DNA of 23,378 nt from a virus, in IMG/VR virus record IMGVR_UViG_3300017739_000120, positions 1-23,378 of that record; one strand, given 5' to 3'. Positions 1-5,960 of the stretch are shown in pieces. The notes below the pieces were generated by a model, which did no database searches, was not told where the DNA came from, and saw nothing but the letters and a program-made list of their open reading frames with translations. Within the stretch, counting starts at the first letter, position 1; each line of letters opens with the position of its first letter. The position numbers and the translations under genes were made by a program.

Positions 1-12
1 AACACACGGCAC

Positions 13-216
13 ATGGTGATGCAGGTGCTGGCATGGATGTGGTGTATCATCTTCAGCATGTCGATGGGCAGCATCGTGGTGTTTGGTATCAGTGCGCTTG
101 CTCATGCCCTGCTGATTGCTGGCATCTTCATCACGGCAGGTGTGTTTGAAACAGCCAAGCGTAGGCCGCAATATTTCGGTGGTCTTGGCAGAGGTAATGG
201 AGGTGAGCATGATTAA
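13..216 (+). CDS. Small two-helix membrane protein, possibly 5'-incomplete
   Basis: A 67-residue product of unknown function. Two hydrophobic stretches, about residues 3-24 and 26-45, are typical of membrane helices. The tail is basic then glycine-rich (AKRRPQYFGGLGRGNGG), which would lie on the cytoplasmic side if the positive-inside rule holds. The reading frame stays open to base 1 and only 12 bases precede the first ATG, so the true start may lie outside the window; ATG at 13 or 19 are the internal options and no ribosome site can be judged. It overlaps the next small membrane gene by 8 bases. A two-helix protein upstream of a cell-wall hydrolase could be a holin, but five genes separate them and nothing in the sequence proves it. 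Confidence 0.5.
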   Translation: MVMQVLAWMWCIIFSMSMGSIVVFGISALAHALLIAGIFITAGVFETAKRRPQYFGGLGRGNGGEHD

Positions 217-358
217 GACAATTCTCACATGCTGGATGGAGACAGACCCAGCCAAAGACCCATTCATGGACAACGTGGTGCGCCTTGCCTGTATGGCTTG
301 CTTTGCGTGGATGTTGTACCATGCCTTCAACGGAATCATGGAAAGGATATACTGCTGA
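209..358 (+). CDS. 49-residue single-span membrane protein
   Basis: Product of unknown function. The start is chosen because ATG at 209 follows an AGGAGG-like site (ATGGAGGTGAGC, GGAGG at 199-203), whereas an in-frame ATG at 116 lies deep inside the previous gene with no ribosome site. Residues 1-23 are polar with an acidic patch (METDPAKDPFMD), followed by one hydrophobic segment at about residues 24-41 (VVRLACMACFAWMLYHAF) and a short end with a final cysteine. It overlaps the gene before it by 8 bases and its TGA stop overlaps the next ATG (TGATG), so translation of the three is probably coupled. Confidence 0.55.
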   Translation: MIKTILTCWMETDPAKDPFMDNVVRLACMACFAWMLYHAFNGIMERIYC

Positions 359-897
359 TGAACAGGTTTCTGATTGAGCATGACCCCGACAACATCGCTA
401 GGTCGCTATGTGACCAGCACATTGTCAAGATGCCACTGGAAGAAGCACAGATGCTATGCACTAGCCTGTGGCACCATGCCCCTGAGTATGCAGAGGAGTG
501 CGGCCTGTACAAAGCTGTGCATCAGAAGCATCCATGTACCCTGTGGGCAATGGAGACACGGGCCAACTACCACTATGCACTTGTGTTATACAAGCGTATG
601 CTTGACGAATATACACAACGCTATGGCAAATATCATGGTGCTGGCAAGCATCTGTCTGCCCTTGAGTATGGCATGAAGTTTATACCCTATGGCACTGGCA
701 GGTTGACACCACACCCACAATGCTTCAGTGGAAATGATGACCTGAAAACAAATGAGATATGGCCCGTTGAGGCGTACCGTGCATTCTACATAGTAGACAA
801 GATGCGGTTCGCCAGATACAATAAGGGACGTAAGATGCCACAATGGATGCAAGCACACAAAGACGTACTGGAAAGGATATTCAATGCGAACACTTAA
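358..897 (+). CDS. Conserved phage protein with LCDQHIVKM motif, function unknown
   Basis: A 179-residue soluble protein. I choose ATG 358 rather than the upstream in-frame ATG at 229, because the family pattern starts right at MNRFLIEHDPD and GAAAGGA lies upstream (340-345). The N-terminal block (residues 17-33, key residues C18, D19, H21, K24, E28, E29) matches a pattern I know from many uncharacterised phage and bacterial proteins: D-x-D-P..A..lCDkHvvKM.lE.aQlL. Further conserved-looking blocks are CTLWAMETRANY (60-71) and EYTQRYGKYHG (84-94). Histidines and acidic residues on helices could form an active site, but I know no assigned reaction. It overlaps the neighbouring genes by 1 and 14 bases. 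Confidence 0.7.
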   Translation: MNRFLIEHDPDNIARSLCDQHIVKMPLEEAQMLCTSLWHHAPEYAEECGLYKAVHQKHPCTLWAMETRANYHYALVLYKRMLDEYTQRYGKYHGAGKHLSALEYGMKFIPYGTGRLTPHPQCFSGNDDLKTNEIWPVEAYRAFYIVDKMRFARYNKGRKMPQWMQAHKDVLERIFNANT

Positions 898-1066
898 AGT
901 AGAACTGACAGCAGATGAGATGGATACCCTCGCACGTAAGGTGGAGCATTACTGGACGATGTTTCATCCGATTGGGTATGACACACGGCTTGACAAACCA
1001 GCCTACTATGATAAAGATAGGAAGCTATGGGTGGCCGTAATCACCCGCCTAGAATCTTGCGATTGA
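884..1066 (+). CDS. 60-residue hypothetical protein
   Basis: Small soluble protein, not recognised. ATG 884 is preceded by GAAAGGATAT (871-880), the same ribosome-site context as the gene at 358. The sequence begins MRTLKVELTADEMDTL, a beta strand then helix pattern, and ends with an aromatic-rich part (YWTMFHPIGYD, then YYDKDRKLWVAV). No membrane segment and no cysteine pair. It overlaps the previous gene by 14 bases and is followed after 13 bases by the next gene. It probably belongs to the same early accessory set. Confidence 0.5.
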   Translation: MRTLKVELTADEMDTLARKVEHYWTMFHPIGYDTRLDKPAYYDKDRKLWVAVITRLESCD

Positions 1067-1079
1067 AAGGAGATATGAC

Positions 1080-1331
1080 ATGACAAAAAAGACAATTACA
1101 TTTGAACTGAATGGCTACGAGGTGGACCGTATGCGTAAGGCTATCAATGCCATTAAGGATTTCAACCGCACCACAGACGAGAAGGCAGACATCAGCTACG
1201 ATGTCATCCAGAACCTTGATTGCGTTGACCTGTTCCTTGGCCGTCTTATCGGCCTTGACCAGCCTGATTGTGAGCATGGTCACAGGAATGCGTGGGCAGA
1301 CTATCAGTGGATTGAGGAGGACGCCGACTGA
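1080..1331 (+). CDS. 83-residue hypothetical protein
   Basis: Small acidic protein, function unknown. A good ribosome site (AAAGGAG at 1066-1072) precedes ATG 1080. The opening KKTITFELNGYEVDRMRKAI resembles the preceding 60-residue protein in layout (a beta strand followed by a helix that starts at an E/D-rich turn), so the two may be distant paralogues; this is a weak impression. The rest is helical with three cysteines or histidines in CEHGH near the end but no regular metal site. The TGA stop overlaps the next start (TGATG), giving translational coupling to the cell-wall hydrolase gene. Confidence 0.5.
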   Translation: MTKKTITFELNGYEVDRMRKAINAIKDFNRTTDEKADISYDVIQNLDCVDLFLGRLIGLDQPDCEHGHRNAWADYQWIEEDAD

Positions 1332-1750
1332 TGTTTGCAGAAGCACTCGTATGCTTGGCACTCAACGTGTACCATGAGGCCCGTGACCAGCCCTTTATTG
1401 GGCAGGTTGCGGTTGCCCAAGTGGTGATGAACAGAGTGTATGATGATAGGTATCCTGATGATGTATGTGAGGTGGTCACACAAGGTCCGACGTACTCATG
1501 GAAGCAGGACTTCCCTGTACGCCATCGCTGTCAGTTTAGCTGGTACTGCGACGGCAAGTCAGACAAGACACCTGACCAGACGGCATGGCAGCAAGCTATG
1601 TTGATTGCACAGGGTGTACACACAGGCAACCTTGATGACTTCGTTGAGGGTGCAACACACTACCATGCAACCTATGTCCTGCCCGAATGGGCAGAGAGCA
1701 AGACACCTGTTGTACAAATAGGCGACCATATTTTCTACCGCTGGGAATGA
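1331..1750 (+). CDS. SleB-type cell wall hydrolase (endolysin candidate)
   Basis: A 139-residue protein of the Hydrolase_2/SleB family (lytic transglycosylase-like enzymes that cut peptidoglycan glycan strands). Family blocks are visible in order: CLALNVYHEARDQP (catalytic Glu at residue 16), GQVAVAQVVMNRV (24-36), CQFSWYCDGKSD (near the middle), GATHYHA and IGDHIFYRWE at the C-terminus. The length equals a single bare domain; no signal peptide or wall-binding domain is present. A hydrophobic N-terminal stretch belongs to the domain. The start overlaps the previous stop (TGATG) and GAGGAGG lies at 1314-1320. It should act in the periplasm, so it needs a holin or another export route, or is a virion-independent lysin. 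Family assignment is strong; the role in lysis is inference. Confidence 0.85.
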   Translation: MFAEALVCLALNVYHEARDQPFIGQVAVAQVVMNRVYDDRYPDDVCEVVTQGPTYSWKQDFPVRHRCQFSWYCDGKSDKTPDQTAWQQAMLIAQGVHTGNLDDFVEGATHYHATYVLPEWAESKTPVVQIGDHIFYRWE

Positions 1751-1759
1751 GGAGGATAC

Positions 1760-1816
1760 ATGGACATTATGATTGGACTAGTCATTTTTGTTGTCCTAGC
1801 ATACTTGACTTTATGA
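1760..1816 (+). CDS. 18-residue hydrophobic micropeptide after the endolysin
   Basis: The reading frame MDIMIGLVIFVVLAYLTL starts 9 bases after the hydrolase stop, and an excellent ribosome site (GGAGG at 1751-1755) sits 4 bases before its ATG. The whole peptide after residue 2 is hydrophobic, enough for one membrane span with no charged tail. Its last codons overlap the -35 box of promoter P1. The position directly behind a peptidoglycan hydrolase suggests a lysis helper (minimal holin or regulator), but at 18 residues it is shorter than known holins, so this is inference. The alternative is a leader peptide or a chance frame; the ribosome site argues for translation. Confidence 0.4.
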   Translation: MDIMIGLVIFVVLAYLTL

Positions 1817-1833
1817 TTTGCTAGTGATATAAC
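1805..1833 (+). promoter_or_regulatory. Promoter P1 (sigma-70 type, extended -10)
   Basis: TTGACT at 1805-1810, a 17-base spacer, then TATAAC at 1828-1833 with TG one base upstream (TGATATAAC). This is a near-consensus host sigma-70 promoter with an extended -10. The start point would be near 1840, giving a leader of about 30 bases that contains AAAGGAG before the DUF932 gene at 1869. The ten bases GTGATATAAC..., read here as GTGATATAAC, recur exactly in P2 near 7983. Confidence 0.75.
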
Positions 1834-1868
1834 ACACCATCAGTTAACGAACACAAAGGAGAACTACC

Positions 1869-2702
1869 ATGCCACTTGATTTTATCCCTGAAAACATTGA
1901 CTTCGACGTGCGCTTTGAACCTACCAAGATGGAGGACAAGAAGTATGTCATCAACGCCAACACTGACGAGTACATTGGTATCGTCGGCAAAGGCTTCACC
2001 TGTGCGTCACACGGCGACTTCTTCCGTGACGTAATCAACACTACCACCGACAAGCTGTCGGAGTATCACATGCAGGGTGCTGAGATTAGCTGGCGGGATG
2101 CACACCAGAATGGCTGGGCCATGATGGACATGCGTCTGCCCAACGTGAACGCTAAGATCGTCACTGACAAGCACGAGACTACGGTAGCCCAGCGTATCAT
2201 TGCCCTGCACGGCGTGAATGGCACTTGCTCCAACGTCACCATCTTCGGTGCCATCGACTTCTTCTGCCTCAATGGCCAGATTCGTGGGCGGCATGACAAG
2301 GTGATGCGTAAGAACACCAGCAACTTCAGTCTCGACACGTTCATCACTGAACTGGAGAAGTCACAGCAAGACTTCACTGCACAGACTGAGCAGATGCAGC
2401 GGTGGGCTAACACCAGCCTCGTCACTGTCGATGTCAAGGCTATGCTTGAGAAGATCATGCAGTCTGACCGCAAGGCAGAGAAGATGTTTAGCTTGTACAA
2501 CCAAGAAGTCAGCACACGTGGCCGCAACCTGTGGTCGCTGTATTCTGCGTTCACTAATTATGCAACTTATGCGGATGAACGTAATGGTTTCAAGCAACGC
2601 AACACTGGCAACGACACACAAGACAAGTCGATGTTCATGCGGGAACTTGAGGTGGCGCAGTGGGTCGATACGCCGCAGTTCAAGCAGTTGGTGGCGGCAT
2701 AA
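1869..2702 (+). CDS. DUF932 family phage/plasmid-like protein
   Basis: A 277-residue soluble protein recognised as the DUF932 (phage/plasmid-like protein) type from its layout: an N-terminal segment ending in YIGIVGKGFTCASHGDFFRD (residues 36-55, the family's 'nY.vig..y..v.h.e.~' region), a central block ALHGVNGTCSNVTIFGAIDFFCLNG (here split as GVNGTCSNVTIFG and DFFCLNGQIRG), and a helical C-terminal half. The family's biochemical role is not settled. The gene is the first in the transcript from P1, with AAAGGAG before ATG 1869, and so is probably made early and in quantity. Its stop overlaps the integrase start (TAATG). Expression at the head of the replication operon suggests a DNA-metabolism role, but that is inference. 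Confidence 0.75.
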   Translation: MPLDFIPENIDFDVRFEPTKMEDKKYVINANTDEYIGIVGKGFTCASHGDFFRDVINTTTDKLSEYHMQGAEISWRDAHQNGWAMMDMRLPNVNAKIVTDKHETTVAQRIIALHGVNGTCSNVTIFGAIDFFCLNGQIRGRHDKVMRKNTSNFSLDTFITELEKSQQDFTAQTEQMQRWANTSLVTVDVKAMLEKIMQSDRKAEKMFSLYNQEVSTRGRNLWSLYSAFTNYATYADERNGFKQRNTGNDTQDKSMFMRELEVAQWVDTPQFKQLVAA

Positions 2703-3622
2703 TGTCACAGCTTACTGAACTCGTAGTTGACTACTACAAGTCCTATGATTACAGGAACTTACGTGATGAAACTAAGAAGCAGTATGAATACTTCATCAAC
2801 GTAATGCTCAACACTGAGGTGGACGGACAGGCTCTGTCCACTCTCGACTACACGACAATGAAGACACGTGTCGCAAAGGTTGCGTACAACGAATGGTGCG
2901 AGAAAGGTATTCACATGGCTAATCACATCATGTCATCTGCCAGTATCGTATTCAACCACGGGTTGCGTATGGAACTGTGTACACTCAATCCTTTCGCTAA
3001 CGTGCGTAGGAGGACCGCTGAGAGGCGTAAGACTGTTTGGGGTAGGGAGGATGTACAAAGGTTCTTGGACACCGCCTACGGTGATTTTAGCACCCGTAAC
3101 ATTGGTCTGATCGCACACATGGCATACGAATGGTGTCAGCGTCTTGGTGACATGCGTCTGCTCACGTGGGATGCCGTTGACTTCGATGTCAAAACATTGA
3201 CGTTGGAGCAATCAAAGCGTAAAGCGGATGTACATCTGCCCATTTCAAGTGATCTATGTGACATGTTGACGCAACAGCATGATGATTTCGGCTTTCAAAA
3301 GTACGTGGCACCTCGTCCGTATCCCATCAAGGGTGAGTACAGGCCGTATTCACTACAGAAACTGCCGCTTCATGCACGTAAAGTGATGGATGATGCTGGT
3401 CTGCCCAGTGAATTGCGTCTCAGTGACCTGCGTCGTACTGGTACAACTGAAATGGTCGAGGCCGGTGTCGGTATGGCACAAATTATGTCGGTTACAGGAC
3501 ATGCTAACCCTGCTTCGGTGAAGCCATACATGAAAAATACTCTCAAAAGTGCAAATCACGCATTGACGGAGAGAAAAATACATGTTACAAGCATTACAAG
3601 TGCCGCAAAGGAAAGTGTATAA
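2702..3622 (+). CDS. int: Tyrosine recombinase / phage integrase
   Basis: A 306-residue site-specific recombinase. The start at 2702 overlaps the DUF932 stop (TAATG); an in-frame ATG at 2660 lies inside that gene. Residues 1-100 look like the SAM-like core-binding domain and 112-290 the catalytic domain. Catalytic positions that can be seen: R147 in CQRLGDMRLLTWDAVDFD, a lysine in the beta-hairpin (K172 or K174), R244 in SDLRRTGTT, H267 in VTGHANP and nucleophile Y276 in KPYMKNT. The usual HxxR histidine is a serine (S241), a substitution seen in some family members. It would cut and rejoin attP/attB-like sites. It is unusual that the gene is embedded in a replication operon without its own promoter; no attP could be recognised. 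Family certain, integration in vivo not shown. Confidence 0.9.
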   Translation: MSQLTELVVDYYKSYDYRNLRDETKKQYEYFINVMLNTEVDGQALSTLDYTTMKTRVAKVAYNEWCEKGIHMANHIMSSASIVFNHGLRMELCTLNPFANVRRRTAERRKTVWGREDVQRFLDTAYGDFSTRNIGLIAHMAYEWCQRLGDMRLLTWDAVDFDVKTLTLEQSKRKADVHLPISSDLCDMLTQQHDDFGFQKYVAPRPYPIKGEYRPYSLQKLPLHARKVMDDAGLPSELRLSDLRRTGTTEMVEAGVGMAQIMSVTGHANPASVKPYMKNTLKSANHALTERKIHVTSITSAAKESV

Positions 3623-3623
3623 C

Positions 3624-4412
3624 ATGTATAAATATAATAACACTAATGTGTATAAATATGTCAGTGATCTTGATATTCCCAATGGGTCTACAAAGAGAAT
3701 GGCATGTCCTAATTGTGGGGAACGTACCTTCACTGTGACCAATAACATGGGTTCCCTCCTGTGGAACTGCTTTCGTGTTACGTGTGGAGTCAAGGGTGGT
3801 GAGAGAGTGCATCTCTCTGTAGATGACATCCGTGCTGGTTTTATTGGTGCGGAGAAATTCGCAGAAGATTCATTTGAACTGCCCGAATACATCATCCCCC
3901 GTACAGACAACCCGTATCTACGCCGTTGGTGTAGTCGGTGGGACATTGACCCAGATGAGTTGGGCTTGCTGTACGATGTGAAGGATGACAGGGTGGTATT
4001 CCCCATACGACATGAGGGTGCCATCGTAGATGCTACAGGCCGGTCTCTGACCAAGCGTTTGCCAAAATGGCGCAAGTATGGAAAAAGTGGCTTGCCATAC
4101 ACGTGTGGTTCTGGTACTGTAGCAATCGTTGTTGAGGACTGCGTGAGTGCTGCCGTTGTTGGTTTCGGTTCAACATCCTTTGTCGGGGTTGCGCTTCTTG
4201 GAACGTCTCTACAGGAATCGCATAAAGGATTTCTCACGCAGTTCTCGACAGCAGTCATAGCGTTGGACCCCGATGCGCTAAAGAAAAGTTTTATCATGGC
4301 CAAGGAACTACGTGGCTATGTTGACAACGTAAAGATACTCAAACTGACCAATGACTTGAAGTATCGTAACCCCGAAGATATGGAGAAGCTATATGGAATT
4401 ATCACTGATTAG
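3624..4412 (+). CDS. DNA primase, zinc ribbon plus TOPRIM (T7 gp4 N-half-like)
   Basis: A 262-residue protein that should make RNA primers for the replication fork. A zinc ribbon is formed by C28, C31, C49 and C54 (ACPNCGERTF and WNCFRVTC). The TOPRIM motifs are E171 in AIVVEDCVSAAVVG and D215/D217 in VIALDPDALKK, the metal-binding acidic residues. In T7 this module is fused to the helicase; here it ends separately and overlaps the helicase gene by 20 bases. I choose ATG 3624 with AAAGGAA at 3607-3613; an upstream in-frame ATG at 3582, inside the integrase gene, with GGAG at 3568-3571 would add 14 residues and cannot be ruled out. Family clear, start moderate. Confidence 0.88.
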   Translation: MYKYNNTNVYKYVSDLDIPNGSTKRMACPNCGERTFTVTNNMGSLLWNCFRVTCGVKGGERVHLSVDDIRAGFIGAEKFAEDSFELPEYIIPRTDNPYLRRWCSRWDIDPDELGLLYDVKDDRVVFPIRHEGAIVDATGRSLTKRLPKWRKYGKSGLPYTCGSGTVAIVVEDCVSAAVVGFGSTSFVGVALLGTSLQESHKGFLTQFSTAVIALDPDALKKSFIMAKELRGYVDNVKILKLTNDLKYRNPEDMEKLYGIITD

Positions 4413-5616
4413 AAGCCTGATGAACAAGGAGTTCTACGATGACCATCGTGGGGCCAAGTGTCCGAACCGCCTGTTCAGCAAAGATGTACGTGAGATCAAG
4501 AGTACGATTGACACGGCAATGGATCGGTATGAACGCACCCTGACACCCGATGAGGTGGAGGCACTGTTCATGTCAGACAATCCAACAATGACCACCGCCC
4601 GGAAGGAAGCCTTCTCTGCTCTGTTCTACAAGATCAAGAAGGAAATACCGATGGGTGGCGACGTGGCACAGGAAGTGCTGTCGAAGCTGTTCCAGCAGGT
4701 TGTGGGCGAGGACATCGCCAATCTTGGTGTAGACTACGTGACTGGAGATCAGTCTAGCCTTGAGCCACTGCGTAACCTACTTGAGCAGTACGGTGATGAC
4801 TTCACCCCAAATCTCAGCGTTGAGTGGGATGACATCGACATTGAAACCCTGCTTGACCGCAATGACCTTGAGGCACGGTGGACGTTCAACATCCCTAGCC
4901 TCACACGTAAGGTTGAGGGCGTGAATGCTGGACACCTCATTGAGATTGGCGCAAGGCCCAACACTGGCAAGACATCTTTCCACGCCAGCTTGATTGCCAG
5001 CCCCGGTGGCTTCGCCCACCAAGGTGCCAACTGCATTATCTTGTGTAACGAGGAAGGCTACCACCGTGTTGGCGCACGGTACCTGACTGCCGCCACTGGC
5101 ATGACTATGAAGCAGATCAAGGAGAACCCAGCCAAGGCACGTGACCTGTACGCACCAGTGAAGGAACGCATCAAGATCAAGGATGCTACAGGCCGTGACA
5201 TGGCGTGGGTGGAGAGCATCTGCAAATCATACAAGCCAGATATCGTCCTGCTCGATATGGGTGACAAGTTCGCTAAGACCGGCGGCTTTGCTCGTACCGA
5301 CGAGGCATTGAAGGCCAACGCAGTTCATGCACGTATGATTGCCAAGCAGCATGAATGTGCCGTGTTCTACATGTCCCAGCTTTCCGCTGATGCGGAAGGA
5401 AAGGTCTTGCTGAACCAGAGCATGATGGAGGGTAGTCGTACCGGTAAGGCAGCGGAAGCTGACCTCATGGTGCTGATTGCCAAGAATCCTGTTGTGGACG
5501 GCCAAGAAGAAGAGGACACGCAGCGTCACCTGAATGTTGTAAAAAACAAGTTGTCAGGCTGGCACGGTGTGGTACACTGCGAGTTGGAATATCAGACAGC
5601 GAGGTACACGGTATGA
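4393..5616 (+). CDS. DnaB-like replicative helicase (RecA fold)
   Basis: A 407-residue hexameric-type helicase that would unwind DNA ahead of the polymerase and recruit the separate primase. The N-terminal about 150 residues are helical like the DnaB N-domain. The RecA-fold core follows: Walker A GARPNTGKTS (residues 186-195, K193), a glutamate in ILCNEEGYHRV, Walker B DIVLLD (283-288), then VFYMSQLSADAEG and GSRTGKAAEADLMVLI near the end, matching motifs H3 and H4 of this family. ATG 4393 has GGAG 7 bases upstream and overlaps the primase by 20 bases, so expression of the two is coupled. It corresponds to the C-terminal half of T7 gp4. The stop overlaps the next start (ATGA). Confidence 0.9.
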   Translation: MELSLIRSLMNKEFYDDHRGAKCPNRLFSKDVREIKSTIDTAMDRYERTLTPDEVEALFMSDNPTMTTARKEAFSALFYKIKKEIPMGGDVAQEVLSKLFQQVVGEDIANLGVDYVTGDQSSLEPLRNLLEQYGDDFTPNLSVEWDDIDIETLLDRNDLEARWTFNIPSLTRKVEGVNAGHLIEIGARPNTGKTSFHASLIASPGGFAHQGANCIILCNEEGYHRVGARYLTAATGMTMKQIKENPAKARDLYAPVKERIKIKDATGRDMAWVESICKSYKPDIVLLDMGDKFAKTGGFARTDEALKANAVHARMIAKQHECAVFYMSQLSADAEGKVLLNQSMMEGSRTGKAAEADLMVLIAKNPVVDGQEEEDTQRHLNVVKNKLSGWHGVVHCELEYQTARYTV

Positions 5617-5960
5617 CATATGTACTAACTGACTTGCCGTTTTTGACGGAGGAAATGGAACTGGCAAAAGAACGTGCAGCCCAGACCGCCAGAGACAATT
5701 ATCACAAGGACAGGTACAGTAACAGGCATCAGAGGGAGGTAGAACGACTGGATAAGCTGATAGGCTTAATACAGCAACCGGTTACTGTTGAGCCTTATAG
5801 TAATGGATGCGTGTTGTTGAACAAAGAATATGTTGTCAGCTTGTCCAACAATAATTGGAGAGTTCGCGGTAAAAATAAATGGTACAAGCATAAAAACGAC
5901 TTGTCTCATTTTGTAAACAAATACGTGCTAAAGGATGAAAAAAATGAAACTAACACTTGA
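5613..5960 (+). CDS. 115-residue hypothetical protein
   Basis: Not recognised. The start overlaps the helicase stop (ATGA). Residues 12-53 are highly charged and helical (ELAKERAAQTARDN, then REVERLDKLIGLI), probably a coiled coil. The second half is beta-rich with many Asn, Lys and Trp (NNNWRVRGKNKWYKHKND) and looks like a small nucleic-acid-binding or protein-interaction domain; that is inference from composition only. The last 17 bases overlap the chosen polymerase start. Position between helicase and polymerase suggests a replication accessory factor. Confidence 0.55.
   Translation: MTYVLTDLPFLTEEMELAKERAAQTARDNYHKDRYSNRHQREVERLDKLIGLIQQPVTVEPYSNGCVLLNKEYVVSLSNNNWRVRGKNKWYKHKNDLSHFVNKYVLKDEKNETNT

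Noticed and set aside
1817-1868. Possible riboswitch or attP site in the leader of the DUF932 gene
   Set aside because: The leader is only about 30 bases after the predicted start point, with no stable hairpin and no direct repeat found near the integrase gene.
3353-4303. A 316-residue open frame on the - strand
   Set aside because: It is opposite the integrase and primase, whose motifs are clear; its translation has no recognisable domain and an odd Ser/Cys/Arg-rich composition.
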